Shown: positions 51,918 to 61,208 of the stretch, in pieces | Numbering within the stretch: position 1 is the stretch's first letter | How the letters are laid out: every line of letters starts with the position of its first letter | Assembly (NCBI RefSeq): GCF_014837245.1 | Contig: NZ_JACYFU010000002.1 | Span: 961,089 to 1,025,088, forward strand | Reading direction: 5' to 3' | Source of the DNA: Devosia oryzisoli | GTDB taxonomy: Bacteria > Pseudomonadota > Alphaproteobacteria > Rhizobiales > Devosiaceae | Length of the DNA: 64,000 nt | Program-made: the position numbers and the translations under genes | Notes under the pieces: generated by a model | What the model was told of the DNA's origin: nothing | Databases searched by the model: none | Seen by the model: the letters and a program-made list of their open reading frames with translations, nothing else

Positions 51918-52244
51918 ATGCCCTCACCCTATCGTGGAGAGATGCCCTATCCGGGCAAAGAATGGACGCTGCGGCACGCGGCCGAGGACGGGCAGATCGT
52001 CATCTGCAAATGCAATCTCTGCAAGCGCGAGGTCCGCTACCTCGCCGCCGATCTCCTGCCCTTCCTCCACCCCGACCGCGACGCCCTCGAGCCGCCCTTC
52101 GCCTGCTCCCGCTGCGGAAACGCCAACTGGGTCCGCGTGACGCTGACCTACCCCACGTCGTGGGATTTTGGCGTCATGGTCATCCGAAGGCCGGGCGCGG
52201 TGAAGCAGGTGCAGACGTGGAAGTGGGTGAAGCTGGGTGAGTAA
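51918..52244 (+). CDS. Zinc-ribbon-like hypothetical protein
   Basis: A 108-residue protein with CKCNLCKREVRY and, 30 residues later, CSRCGNANW, two Cys pairs that look like a zinc ribbon. The ribosome site GGAGA precedes the ATG. It has no membrane segment. The function is unknown; it converges with polA. Confidence 0.7.
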   Translation: MPSPYRGEMPYPGKEWTLRHAAEDGQIVICKCNLCKREVRYLAADLLPFLHPDRDALEPPFACSRCGNANWVRVTLTYPTSWDFGVMVIRRPGAVKQVQTWKWVKLGE

Positions 52245-52331
52245 GACGCAGAGGGATACTCTTCGTTTCGGTGGATACCCACCCCAGACGCCCCGGAGCG
52301 GTCGGCTCTACTGTCTTTGCGGCCACAGTTC

Positions 52332-55250
52332 CTAATGCGCCTCATCCCAATTCCGCGCCGCATGCGCGTCCACCTGGATCGGCACTGACAACCGCACCGC
52401 CGGCTCCGCCGCGGTTTCCATAACCCGCTTGATCACCGGGATCGCCTGATCCTCCGTGCCCTCGGGCACTTCAAAGATCAGTTCGTCGTGCACCTGGAGC
52501 AGCATGTCGGCTTCGACGCCGGCCTTCTTGAGTTCGCCCTCCATGCGGATCATGGCGCGCCGGATGATGTCGGCGGCGGTGCCCTGGATGGGGGCGTTGA
52601 TGGACGCTCGTTCCACGAAGGCGCGTTCGGACGGGTTGCCCGAATTGGCGTTGGGGAACTGGATTTTCCGCCCGAACAAGGTCGTGACGAACCCGTCCAC
52701 CTTCACCCGCGCGCGCTGGCTGTCCATGTAGTCCTTGATGCCCGGGAAGCGTTCGAAATAGGTCTTGATGTATTCGCCCGCCACCGAGCGCTCGATGCCG
52801 AGCTGGTTAGAGAGGCCGAACGCGGAAATGCCGTAGATGATGCCGAAATTGATGGCCTTGGCGCGCCGGCGCACCTCGGACGGCATGCCCTCCACCGGCA
52901 CACCAAACATTTCCGAGGCCGTCATGGCGTGAATGTCGAGCCCCTCCTCGAACGCATCCTTGAGTGCCTGGATGTCGGCGATATGTGCGAGCACCCGCAG
53001 CTCGATCTGGGAATAGTCCGCCGAGACAAGCACCTTTCCCTGCGGCGCCACGAAAGCGGAGCGGATCTTGCGCCCGTCCTCTGTGCGCACCGGAATGTTC
53101 TGCAGATTAGGATCGTTGGAGGAGAGCCGCCCTGTAAGCACGCTGGCCTGCGAATAGGAGGTGTGCACGCGCCCGGTTTCGGGGTGGATATAGCCGGGCA
53201 GCGCATCGGTATAGGTGCCCATGAGCTTGGTGAGCTGCCGCCAGTCGACGATGGTGCGCGCCAGCGGCACGCCCTTGGCCGCCAGATCCTCCAGCACATC
53301 GGCACCGGTCGCCCAGGCGCCGGTCTTGGTCTTCGTGCCGCCCTCCAGGCCCATCTTGCCGAAGAGGATTTCACCCAGCTGCTTGGGCGAGCCCAGGTTG
53401 AACTTTTCCCCCGCCAGCTCGTGCGCCTCCGCCTCGAAGGCCGCGGCGCGCTGCGCGAAATCGCCCGATAGCCGCGCCAGGATCTGCCGGTCTACGGTGA
53501 TGCCACGCGTTTCCATGCGCGCCAGCACCGGGGCCAGTGGCCGCTCCAGTGTCTCGTAGAGCGCCGTGGCGTTCTCGGCCGCCAGTCGCGGTTTCAGCAC
53601 ATGCCAGAGCCGCAGCGTCACATCGACGTCCTCGGCGGCATAGCGCGCGGCCGGGGCAATCTCGAGCTGGTCAAAAGTCTTGCGCGCCTTGCCGGTCCCC
53701 GCCAGCTCACCGAAGGTGATGGTCTTGTGGTCCAGCCAGTGGTTGGCGAGGATATCGAGCCCGTTATATTGCGGGCCGTCCAGCGCGTAGGAAATCAGCA
53801 TGGTGTCATCGATCGGCGCCATGGTGATGCCGTGGCGCACGAACACTTCCATGTCGTATTTGACGTTCTGCCCGATCTTGAGGATGGACGGGTCCTCAAG
53901 CACAGGCTTTAGCGCCGCCAGTACGTCGCGCGCCGGCAACTGGCCGTCCACCAGCCCGCCGCCTTCGAGCAGGTCGCCCGCCTTGCTGTGTCCGATAGGG
54001 ATGTAGCAACCCTCGCCGATGGCGGTGGAGAGGCAGACGCCCACCAGTTCGGCCTGCTGCGCGTCCAGACTCGTGGTTTCGGTGTCGATGGCGAAATGAC
54101 CGCGATCGACGATCCTGGCGATGCACGCCGCAAGTTGCTCGGGCGTGGAGATGATCTCGTAGGCATCATAATTGACCGGGATGGCCTTGATGCGCGCGTG
54201 CTCCTCGGCAGCAAAGCGCGCCGGACCGGTGCCCGGCACCACATTGGCGGCGAGCTTGGCCTTGGCCACGGAAAGATCGGCTGATTTCTTGGGCGCGCCG
54301 ATATCCCTGGTGCCGCCGGCCCTCAATTCCGGATCGGGCTCGAACAGGTCCGGGTCGGCCTCGAGCAGATTGCCCAGGCGCTTGGTAATGGTGGCAAATT
54401 CCATCGCCTTGAGGAACGGGAACAGCGTCGAGGGATCGATCGGCTGGCGCAGGAGCCCGTCGAGGTCGATGTCGACCGGCACCTTGCGCTCCAGCGTCAC
54501 CAATTGCTTGGAAATGCGCGCCAGTTCGGCATTGTCGATCAGCTTCTGCCGTCGGGCCGGCTGCTTGATCTCCTCGGCGCGCGACAGCAGCGTCTCAAGA
54601 TCGCCATAGGTGTTGATCAGTTCCGCCGCGGTCTTCACCCCGATGCCCGGCACCCCAGGAACGTTGTCGACGCTGTCGCCACAAAGGGCTTGCACGTCGA
54701 TCACCTTGTCTGGCGTCACGCCGAACTTGGTCAGCACCTCGTTCGGGCCGATCCAGCGCAGCGGCGGTTGACCGGGGCGCGGAATGGTGTCGAGCAGGCG
54801 GATGGAGCCATCGGGCTCGACGAGTTGCATCAGGTCCTTGTCAGAGGAGGCGATGGTGACTTTCCAGCCGGCGTCGCGCGCCATGCAGGCGTAGGTCGCC
54901 ATGATGTCATCGGCTTCCCAGCCCTCCATTTCGATGGCGGGGATGGAAAAGGCGCGGGTGGCCGAGCGGGTCAGCGGAAACTGCGGCACCAGCTCTTCGG
55001 GCGCCGGTGGCCGGTGCGCCTTGTATTCGGAGTAGATGGTGTCGCGAAACGTCTTGCCCGAATGGTCGAAGATCACCGCCATATGCGTGGGCGGTTCCCC
55101 CTCGTCCATGTCGGTGGTGAGTTTGTAGAGCATGTTGCAGAACCCCTGCACACAGCCCACCGGCAGCCCGTCGGACTTGCGGTTGAGGGGCGGCAGGGCG
55201 TGGAAGGCGCGGAAGATGTAGCCCGAGCCATCGACGAGCAAGAGATGCAT
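52332..55250 (-). CDS. polA: DNA polymerase I
   Basis: A 972-residue, three-domain enzyme for Okazaki-fragment processing and repair. The N-terminal 5'-3' exonuclease starts LLLVDGSGYIFRAFHA; the 3'-5' proofreading domain keeps FAIDTETTSLD near residue 390; the polymerase domain has VSADYSQIELRVLAH, INFGIIYG and the terminal LQVHDELIFEVP. All three domains appear intact. ATG 55250 is used rather than an upstream codon. Confidence 0.97.
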   Translation of the reverse strand: MHLLLVDGSGYIFRAFHALPPLNRKSDGLPVGCVQGFCNMLYKLTTDMDEGEPPTHMAVIFDHSGKTFRDTIYSEYKAHRPPAPEELVPQFPLTRSATRAFSIPAIEMEGWEADDIMATYACMARDAGWKVTIASSDKDLMQLVEPDGSIRLLDTIPRPGQPPLRWIGPNEVLTKFGVTPDKVIDVQALCGDSVDNVPGVPGIGVKTAAELINTYGDLETLLSRAEEIKQPARRQKLIDNAELARISKQLVTLERKVPVDIDLDGLLRQPIDPSTLFPFLKAMEFATITKRLGNLLEADPDLFEPDPELRAGGTRDIGAPKKSADLSVAKAKLAANVVPGTGPARFAAEEHARIKAIPVNYDAYEIISTPEQLAACIARIVDRGHFAIDTETTSLDAQQAELVGVCLSTAIGEGCYIPIGHSKAGDLLEGGGLVDGQLPARDVLAALKPVLEDPSILKIGQNVKYDMEVFVRHGITMAPIDDTMLISYALDGPQYNGLDILANHWLDHKTITFGELAGTGKARKTFDQLEIAPAARYAAEDVDVTLRLWHVLKPRLAAENATALYETLERPLAPVLARMETRGITVDRQILARLSGDFAQRAAAFEAEAHELAGEKFNLGSPKQLGEILFGKMGLEGGTKTKTGAWATGADVLEDLAAKGVPLARTIVDWRQLTKLMGTYTDALPGYIHPETGRVHTSYSQASVLTGRLSSNDPNLQNIPVRTEDGRKIRSAFVAPQGKVLVSADYSQIELRVLAHIADIQALKDAFEEGLDIHAMTASEMFGVPVEGMPSEVRRRAKAINFGIIYGISAFGLSNQLGIERSVAGEYIKTYFERFPGIKDYMDSQRARVKVDGFVTTLFGRKIQFPNANSGNPSERAFVERASINAPIQGTAADIIRRAMIRMEGELKKAGVEADMLLQVHDELIFEVPEGTEDQAIPVIKRVMETAAEPAVRLSVPIQVDAHAARNWDEAH

Positions 55251-55368
55251 GAAGACGATTCCCATTCTTGGCGTTGCGGCGACCTTATCGCCTCAATCGC
55301 CGTTGTGGCACTCCCTTTTGCCCCATGGTGTCAGCAGGGCCGATTAGGGCTAGACCCAAGTCCGCGAC

Positions 55369-55385
55369 TTTCCTAAGCTAGGAAA
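55369..55385. promoter_or_regulatory. Inverted repeat upstream of the response-regulator gene
   Basis: TTTCCTA-AGC-TAGGAAA has perfect 7-bp arms and lies 54 bp before the GTG start of the response regulator and between it and divergent polA. It may be an operator or part of a promoter. Confidence 0.4.
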
Positions 55386-55438
55386 TACGTGGCGGGGCAA
55401 ATCACGAACCGGCCGGGTGCGGCCGAAAGGTCAGGACC

Positions 55439-55828
55439 GTGAGTTCACAAGCGTCCGCGGCGGGCGCTGCCACCATTCTGGTGGTGGACGACGACGCGCT
55501 CATCACGCTCAACACCGTCGATATCGTCACCGATCTCGGTCATGTGGCGCTCGAGGCCTTTTCCGCCCGCGAGGCGCTGGATGTCCTGGCCGCGCACCCG
55601 GAGGTATCGCTCATCATCACCGATTACGGCATGCCCGGCATGAGCGGCGCGGACCTGGCCAAAGCGGCCAGGCAACAGCGCCCTGGCCTGCCGGTGCTTC
55701 TCGCGACAGGCTATGCCGATCTGCCCGACAATAGCGGCGAGATCGACCTGCCGAGGCTGGAAAAGCCTTATCGCCAGGAAGATCTGGCGCAGCGGATTGA
55801 TGAAATCCTGGGCCTTCCGGCGCGCTGA
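55439..55828 (+). CDS. Single-domain response regulator
   Basis: A 129-residue receiver domain with no output domain. The acidic pocket is Asp17-Asp18-Asp19, the phospho-acceptor is Asp62 (ITDYGMPGMSG) and the conserved Lys is Lys109 (LEKPY). The start is GTG 55439. Such CheY- or FixJ-receiver-like proteins act as phosphate shuttles or protein-binding switches. No histidine kinase is nearby. It converges with the transglycosylase gene, the stops being three bases apart. Confidence 0.9.
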   Translation: MSSQASAAGAATILVVDDDALITLNTVDIVTDLGHVALEAFSAREALDVLAAHPEVSLIITDYGMPGMSGADLAKAARQQRPGLPVLLATGYADLPDNSGEIDLPRLEKPYRQEDLAQRIDEILGLPAR

Positions 55829-55831
55829 GCC

Positions 55832-56395
55832 TCAGCGCAACCCGCTCTTGTCGAGAAGCCCCTGCCGCTTGGCATCGTAATAATATCCGCGCGCGTAGAA
55901 CTGCACTGCGCGGTCGTCATTACCGCCTGCAGTCACATAGGCGCCGGCAAGGTAGCGCACGGCGTAGCGGAGATTGGTTTCGGGATCCAGCAACCCCGAG
56001 GGCGCACCGGTGTAACCCTGCCCGCGGGCGGTGGCGGCGCTGATCTGCATCAGGCCATAATAGGGGCCGTTGCGGGCTGCAGAGTTGTACTTGCTTTCGC
56101 GCACGATCACGCGGTGCACGAGGTGCTCGGGAACTTTGTAGGCCGCCGCGTAATGCGCCACCAGACCATCGATCGAACCATGCGCGCTGTTGGCATAGGC
56201 CAGCTGCGTGGGGGCCGAGGGAATGGCTCGCGCGTCCGGCATGGCGCCGGGAGTGGCTGTAACGGGCGCGAAGGACGCCAGGGCAGCCGAGGCGGTCCCG
56301 CCGGACAGCGGCTTGATCCCGGACATGGAACAGCCCGAAACTGCAACGGCGAGCCCCGCGGCAGCAGTGACAATGGCAAAAGCCCGGGCGCGCAT
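55832..56395 (-). CDS. Lipoprotein lytic transglycosylase (SLT domain)
   Basis: A 187-residue protein with a lipoprotein signal (LAVAVSGC, Cys near 22). The SLT domain has catalytic Glu in VIVRESKYN, then YYGLMQISAATARGQGY and a conserved Asn-Leu-Arg-Tyr segment. It should cleave peptidoglycan glycan strands at the outer or inner membrane surface. It is short for the family but complete. Confidence 0.9.
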   Translation of the reverse strand: MRARAFAIVTAAAGLAVAVSGCSMSGIKPLSGGTASAALASFAPVTATPGAMPDARAIPSAPTQLAYANSAHGSIDGLVAHYAAAYKVPEHLVHRVIVRESKYNSAARNGPYYGLMQISAATARGQGYTGAPSGLLDPETNLRYAVRYLAGAYVTAGGNDDRAVQFYARGYYYDAKRQGLLDKSGLR

Positions 56396-56725
56396 GCGCT
56401 TCTCCTTGACCGAGTGCTCCTGTGCCCCTGAGCGGCCGAATACTTGTCAATCGCGGCCTCTTGATGGCAAAAATGCGACAGGCTCGCAAGGAGCGAGCAT
56501 TGTGATCGGCAATAACTTCCGGAAACTCAAGGGTTTGAGCCGGTCGGGTTTACATTCCGGATCCCTCCCCTACACTATAGCTCTCTCGCCGCCATGGGTC
56601 GCCGGCATGCCAGCGTGCATCCCGGCTTCGCTCCTGCGCCCGTCGAGCCACCGGCTCGAGCTCTCATGGCGAATTGCAAAGGCCCCGCCTTGGGGCCGCA
56701 GATACATCCCCTGAAAGGACCTGCC
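56396..56725. other. Intergenic region between divergent transglycosylase and FKBP genes
   Basis: About 330 bp without a supported gene. It contains a small perfect hairpin (GCTCGC-AAGGA-GCGAGC, 56482-56498). Promoters for both neighbours must lie here, but I cannot place them with confidence. Confidence 0.5.
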
Positions 56726-57163
56726 ATGACCAAGGCCACCACCGGCGATATCGTCCGCATCAACTATTCCGGCCGTCTCACCGACGGCACCCAGTTCGAC
56801 AGCTCCGAGGGCCGCGCCCCGCTCGAGTTTACCCTCGGTCAGGGTCAGGTGATCAAGGGTCTCGAGGAGCATGTCGAAGGCATGGAAACCGGCGAGAAGA
56901 GCACCGTCACCATTCCCGCCGCCTCTGCCTACGGCCCGCGCCGCGATGAGGCCATCCAGCGCCTCGATCGCGAAAAGGTCCCTGCGGGTATCGACCTCAA
57001 GGTCGGCACGCAACTCCAGGCGCGCACGGCCGATGGGGGGATGCTGCCCATCACCGTGGTGGACATGGATGACCAGACAGTGACCGTCGACGCCAACCAT
57101 CCGCTGGCCGGGCAGGATCTGGTCTTTGACGTTGAAGTGGTCGACGTCGTCAAGGCAGCCTGA
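56726..57163 (+). CDS. FKBP-type peptidyl-prolyl isomerase, SlyD-like
   Basis: A 145-residue protein with the FKBP start (GDIVRINYSGRLTDGTQFDSS), an inserted flap domain and the ending ANHPLAGQDLVFDVEVVDV typical of SlyD-type isomerases. The His-rich metal-binding tail of E. coli SlyD is absent. ATG 56726 follows AAGGA. It helps proline-limited protein folding in the cytoplasm. Confidence 0.92.
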   Translation: MTKATTGDIVRINYSGRLTDGTQFDSSEGRAPLEFTLGQGQVIKGLEEHVEGMETGEKSTVTIPAASAYGPRRDEAIQRLDREKVPAGIDLKVGTQLQARTADGGMLPITVVDMDDQTVTVDANHPLAGQDLVFDVEVVDVVKAA

Positions 57164-57190
57164 ACCCCCAGGCCCAACACTCTCAAGTTC

Positions 57191-57222
57191 GGCCCATCCG
57201 CGCCGCGGGTGGGCCTTTTCTT
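57191..57222 (+). terminator. Intrinsic terminator after the FKBP gene
   Basis: A GC-rich stem (GGCCCATCCG pairing with CGGGTGGGCC) is followed directly by TTTTCTTT, 28 bp past the stop of the isomerase gene. Confidence 0.85.
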
Positions 57223-57317
57223 TGTCAGCGTCTCAGCGCGAACCAGTAGAAGGCGCCCTCTACCGCTCCTTAACCGCAAGGCGTCATGGTGGCGGCACGT
57301 TCGTTCGGAGCCGCTGC

Positions 57318-59108
57318 GTGTCCTTGTCGCCTGCCCGTCCCCCGCGTCTTGACTGGCGCTGGTTCATCGCCATCTGGGCCATTGCCATCGCGACCCTTGT
57401 CGTGCGCAGCATGGTCGGACGCGGCGATGCACCCTTTTTCGGCGATACCGATGACGCCATGCGCATGGTGGTGGTACGCGACTTTCTTGCCGGACAGCCC
57501 TGGTATGATCTGGTGCAGCATCGGCTCAACACGCCGTTCGGCGCCGAAATTCACTGGTCGCGACTGGTCGACGTGCCACTTGCGGTTCTGGTCGGTGGCT
57601 TCGGCCTTGTGCTCGATCCGACTAGCGCCATGGTCGCTGCAGGAACGGTGTGGCCTCTTGTGCTCCTCGGCGTGCTGCTCTGGCTAAGCGCAAAGATCGC
57701 CCTTGAGCTCGTCGGGTCTGAGGGCCTGCTTCCGGCCCTGGTGCTGCCGGTTTTGAGCCCGGCGATCCTCACCGAATTCACGCCCGGCAGGGTCGATCAC
57801 CATAGCGTGGTGATCCTTCTCACGGTCATGGCGCTCTGGCTGAGCCTGGTCGCCCTGCGGCGCCCGAAGCTGGGTTGGGCCGCCGGATTGATCTGTGCGA
57901 CCACTCTCGCTATCGCCGTCGAGGCCATCCCCATGGCTCTGGCCGCCATTCTCGCCTTTGGCCTCGCCTATGTCGCGGATCGAAACCGTGCCGGGGCCAT
58001 GCGGAGGTTCGGCCTGGCCTTCGGCGGAGGTCTCGCTCTGCATCTAGCACTCATCCGCCCGCCAGCGCGCTGGCTGGAGGCGGCTTGCGATATGATCTCG
58101 CCGGTTTATGTGCTGGCGGGGCTTCTGGTGGCAGCGGCCTTTACCATCGTCTCATGGCTGCCCGCGCCACGCCCCTGGCAGCGCTTTAGCCTTCTTGCCG
58201 TCTTCGGCGGCCTCGCTGCGGGACTCGTCGTCATTGTCTACCCCCAATGTCTCGGCGGGCCTTACGCGGCCGTGGACCCGTGGCTGCAGACCTATTGGCT
58301 CGGAGCCATTGTGGAAGCGAAACCCTGGCACCGGTCGCTGGTCGATCTGCCGCCCTACACGATCGCCGTCAGCCTGCCGGTCATGCTTGCTCTTGCCGTG
58401 GGGGCCCTAGCGTTTCGGCGCGAGCCGGAAAAGCGATTGGGGTGGATGGTACTCTTGGTTTTTCTCCTCTGCGCCACGGCTGTCATGCTGGCGCAAGTGC
58501 GCGGCGCGCGGCTGGCCTTCATGCCAGCTGTCCCCGCCGCCTGCTGGCTGATTGTGACCGTGCGCACCCATTACCTCCGCCGGGGCCGCGTCCTTGATGC
58601 CCTCGGCCTTGTGGGGAGCTGGCTGGCGTTTTCCGGCGTGGTGCTGGCGGTCATCGCCACACTGGTGGTCAATCTGCTTCCCGGACAACAACACAGCACC
58701 CTGACCGCTGCGGACACAGGGCTGACCAAAGAGAGTTGTCTGACCCCCGCTGCGTTCGCGGATCTCAAGGGCCTCCCGCCCGCCCGTATCATGACCCCCA
58801 TCGACTTGGGATCGCACATGCTGCTTGAAACACACCATGAGGTGGTGGCGGCGCCTTATCATCGGAACCAGCAGGGCGTGCTCGACGCGTTCAGGTTCTT
58901 CAACGGCCCGGAGGCCGCAGCCCACAAGGTTGCCCGCGAGCGTGGGCTCAGCCTCCTTGTCACCTGCCCGGCCATGCCGGAAATGCGCGGCGTCGGCGGC
59001 CCGCCCCCGGACGCGATCGTGACGCTGCTCGCTCAAGACCGCCCGCCAAGCTGGCTCCAACCGGTTACCGCTCCCGGCCCCCTTAAGGTCTACGCGATCG
59101 CGCCGTGA
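57318..59108 (+). CDS. Large multi-pass membrane protein, probable GT-C-type glycosyltransferase
   Basis: A 596-residue protein with about 10-12 hydrophobic segments. A short cytoplasmic start and first membrane helix are followed by a periplasmic loop with FFGDTDDAMRM (Asp43, Asp45, Asp46), then HRLNTPFGAEIHWSRLVD and, after further helices, TPGRVDHHS. An acidic motif in the first loop plus an Arg-Val-Asp-His-His motif is the layout of GT-C transferases that use polyprenyl-linked sugars. The start is probably GTG 57318. Substrate unknown; its last 26 bases overlap the MmcQ/YjbR gene. Confidence 0.68.
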   Translation: MSLSPARPPRLDWRWFIAIWAIAIATLVVRSMVGRGDAPFFGDTDDAMRMVVVRDFLAGQPWYDLVQHRLNTPFGAEIHWSRLVDVPLAVLVGGFGLVLDPTSAMVAAGTVWPLVLLGVLLWLSAKIALELVGSEGLLPALVLPVLSPAILTEFTPGRVDHHSVVILLTVMALWLSLVALRRPKLGWAAGLICATTLAIAVEAIPMALAAILAFGLAYVADRNRAGAMRRFGLAFGGGLALHLALIRPPARWLEAACDMISPVYVLAGLLVAAAFTIVSWLPAPRPWQRFSLLAVFGGLAAGLVVIVYPQCLGGPYAAVDPWLQTYWLGAIVEAKPWHRSLVDLPPYTIAVSLPVMLALAVGALAFRREPEKRLGWMVLLVFLLCATAVMLAQVRGARLAFMPAVPAACWLIVTVRTHYLRRGRVLDALGLVGSWLAFSGVVLAVIATLVVNLLPGQQHSTLTAADTGLTKESCLTPAAFADLKGLPPARIMTPIDLGSHMLLETHHEVVAAPYHRNQQGVLDAFRFFNGPEAAAHKVARERGLSLLVTCPAMPEMRGVGGPPPDAIVTLLAQDRPPSWLQPVTAPGPLKVYAIAP

Positions 59109-59517
59109 CCTCGGCCAGTCCGAGTTCGAGCTTAAGCCGCCGCGACAGACGGCTCGCCACCAGACGATGCGCTTCGCGCAGATAGGCCTCGAGTTCTTCC
59201 TCACGCAGCGGGCTTTGCGCTGAAACCGCGACCCAGCGGGCGCGGGCGAAATAGGGGGCCGGGCGGATGCCCGGGAGCTCAGTCAGAAGGTCGAATGACA
59301 GGTCCGAGGCCTTGAACCAGACCTCGCCCGGATCGCGATCGAGCAGGCAGAAAATCTTTCCTCCCACTTTGGCCACGGAGTCGTCGCGCCACTGCCGGAC
59401 GAGGGTGGCCCCCGGCAGTGAGAGGACGAACGCTTCAAATGCCGGCCTGTGCCTCAAGGCCAAGAAGGTGTCAGCCAATAGGGCTCGTCCGCTCAAGCAA
59501 CGGCGCTGCGGGCTCAC
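59083..59517 (-). CDS. MmcQ/YjbR-family protein
   Basis: A protein of about 140 residues with the family core: FVLSLPGATLVRQWRDDSVAKVGGKIFCLLD, then a segment WFKASDLSFDLLTELPGIRPAPYFARARWVAV. These small proteins have a CyaY-like DNA-binding fold and no settled function. The start is uncertain: GTG 59517 is used, but a TTG nearer the core is possible because the family usually begins close to it. Confidence 0.8.
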   Translation of the reverse strand: MSPQRRCLSGRALLADTFLALRHRPAFEAFVLSLPGATLVRQWRDDSVAKVGGKIFCLLDRDPGEVWFKASDLSFDLLTELPGIRPAPYFARARWVAVSAQSPLREEELEAYLREAHRLVASRLSRRLKLELGLAEVTARSRRP

Positions 59518-59549
59518 CGCAGCGCCTTGATGACGGTCCCTTGCGCAGA

Positions 59550-60206
59550 TTATTCGGCGGCAACGCCAACGCCGACTGGGCAACTCACGCCGGTCCCGTT
59601 GAGACCGCAATAGCCATTGGGGTTCTTGGCCAGATACTGCTGGTGGTAGGTCTCGGCGTAGTAGTAGGGGCCCGCCGCGGTAATCTCCGTGGTGATCGGT
59701 CCGAGCCCGCGCGCCTTTAGCGCCGCCTCATAGGCATCACGGCTGTTCTCTGCAATCTCGGCCTGTTGCTGCGTCGTCGTATAGATTGCGGACCGGTACT
59801 GCGTGCCGACGTCGTTGCCCTGCCGCATGCCTTGCGTCGGGTCGTGCTCCTCCCAGAACGTCTTGAGCAGCGTCTCGAGGCTCACCTTCGCAGGATCATA
59901 GACCACCTTGACGATTTCGGTGTGTCCGGTGCGGCCGGAGCAGACCTCCTCGTAGGTCGGGTTCGGTGTATGCCCGCCCTGATACCCCACGGACGTCACG
60001 ACAACGCCCGGGATCTTCCAGAACAGGCGCTCGGCGCCCCAGAAGCAGCCAAGCCCGAAATAGATGGTTTCTGACCCTTCCGGATATGGTCCTTTCAGCG
60101 GTTGGCCGCCGACGAAGTGGTTCTCGGCCACCGGCATTTCCTCCTGCCGCCCGGGGAGTGCTTCGGCCGCAGTGGGAATGGTGGTGGGTTTGGAGCTGAA
60201 GAACAT
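59550..60206 (-). CDS. msrA: Peptide-methionine (S)-S-oxide reductase
   Basis: A 218-residue repair enzyme for oxidised methionine. The catalytic GCFWGAE motif follows TIYFGL near residue 50; [24 protein letters not shown] and the Cys-bearing ending ([13 protein letters not shown]) supply recycling cysteines. A short N-terminal extension of about 40 residues precedes the domain but no clear signal peptide. AAGGAGA precedes the ATG. Confidence 0.96.
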   Translation of the reverse strand: MFFSSKPTTIPTAAEALPGRQEEMPVAENHFVGGQPLKGPYPEGSETIYFGLGCFWGAERLFWKIPGVVVTSVGYQGGHTPNPTYEEVCSGRTGHTEIVKVVYDPAKVSLETLLKTFWEEHDPTQGMRQGNDVGTQYRSAIYTTTQQQAEIAENSRDAYEAALKARGLGPITTEITAAGPYYYAETYHQQYLAKNPNGYCGLNGTGVSCPVGVGVAAE

Positions 60207-60263
60207 GATCTTCTCCTTTCATCCTCAATTCGCGGGGCCGCGCCGGATGGTTACACTAGCAGA

Positions 60264-60587
60264 CTAGATCTGCTCTTGCCGCAGGAAGCGTATGCGCCGC
60301 GGCCGCCGCCCGGCCAGCGCCAGGATGATCCCGGGCAGGCCGAGGACGGCGAAAGCCGGATAGGTCAGGATCGCATTCAGAGCCTGGTCCAGAAGCGCCG
60401 CAAAGAAGCGGCTGCTCAAAAATCCGCGCACCGTATCGAGGCTGGCAGCGTTCACCTGCATCCAGACGTCCGCCAGGCTGGTAAACTCCACCATATTGGC
60501 GGCCAAGGACTTGGTGCCGTCGACGACCAGCATGATGACGGCCATCGCGATCAGCCAAGTGCCGACAATTCTCAAGACAAGCCGCAT
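60264..60587 (-). CDS. Small conserved membrane protein
   Basis: A 107-residue protein with an N-terminal membrane segment (VGTWLIAMAVIMLVVDGTKSLAAN) and a C-terminal one (ILTYPAFAVLGLPGIILALAG) ending in a basic tail. ATG 60587 has AGGA upstream; the longer frame lacks one. This looks like a Rhizobiales small membrane protein of unknown function. Confidence 0.7.
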   Translation of the reverse strand: MRLVLRIVGTWLIAMAVIMLVVDGTKSLAANMVEFTSLADVWMQVNAASLDTVRGFLSSRFFAALLDQALNAILTYPAFAVLGLPGIILALAGRRPRRIRFLRQEQI

Positions 60588-60828
60588 CAATCGTTCCTGT
60601 GTCGCACGGGGAAAAGCGGCATCGCCCGATCCGTTCCCCATCCTCGCGATCTTGACGCATTTTCGCACGCCCTGCCCCTCCTCCTCAAGGGCGACGGACG
60701 AGACGGAAAACAATCGCGCAAACCTGCCGACGCGCACTTGCGCCACAAAAGTTCATGGGTATATTGCGCCTCGCTCGCTCCGGCCCTTCGCGGCTGGTCA
60801 CACTGGCTTCCACCAGGTACGGCGATGC

Positions 60829-60918
60829 GGAGAGATGGCCGAGTGGTCGAAGGCGCACGCCTGGAAAGTGTGTAGGCGGGGAACCGTCTCGAGGGTTCGA
60901 ATCCCTCTCTCTCCGCCA
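60829..60918 (+). tRNA. tRNA-Ser (anticodon GGA)
   Basis: A 90-base class II tRNA: acceptor GGAGAGA/TCTCTCC, D-arm GGCCGAGTGGTCGAAGGC, anticodon stem CACGC with loop CTGGAAA (anticodon GGA), a long variable arm (GTAGGCGGGGAACCGTCTC), T-loop GTTCGAATC and an encoded GCCA end. Confidence 0.95.
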
Positions 60919-61208
60919 GCACCCCAGTAGAACAGTTCTTGGAGCCGGTCCGCACCCTGCTCAGGCCCGCGGAATGCTGGAGTTTTGCTAGTTAACTTTG
61001 AAGTGCCCTACGTCTGTAAACGGTCCTTTTCTCAAGCGCGGGCGTGTTCTCTAGGGCTCTGAAGTGGATGCGGTCACTTCAATGCGAGAAATAGGCACAT
61101 TGTATCATCGCCATTTTGAGACAGCGTTGCGTCCCACTCTGGATGTGCAAGAAGGCACTGTCAGTTCCCGGAGGCTACATTTGATCGTTCAGCATAGGCG
61201 GGGATCAC

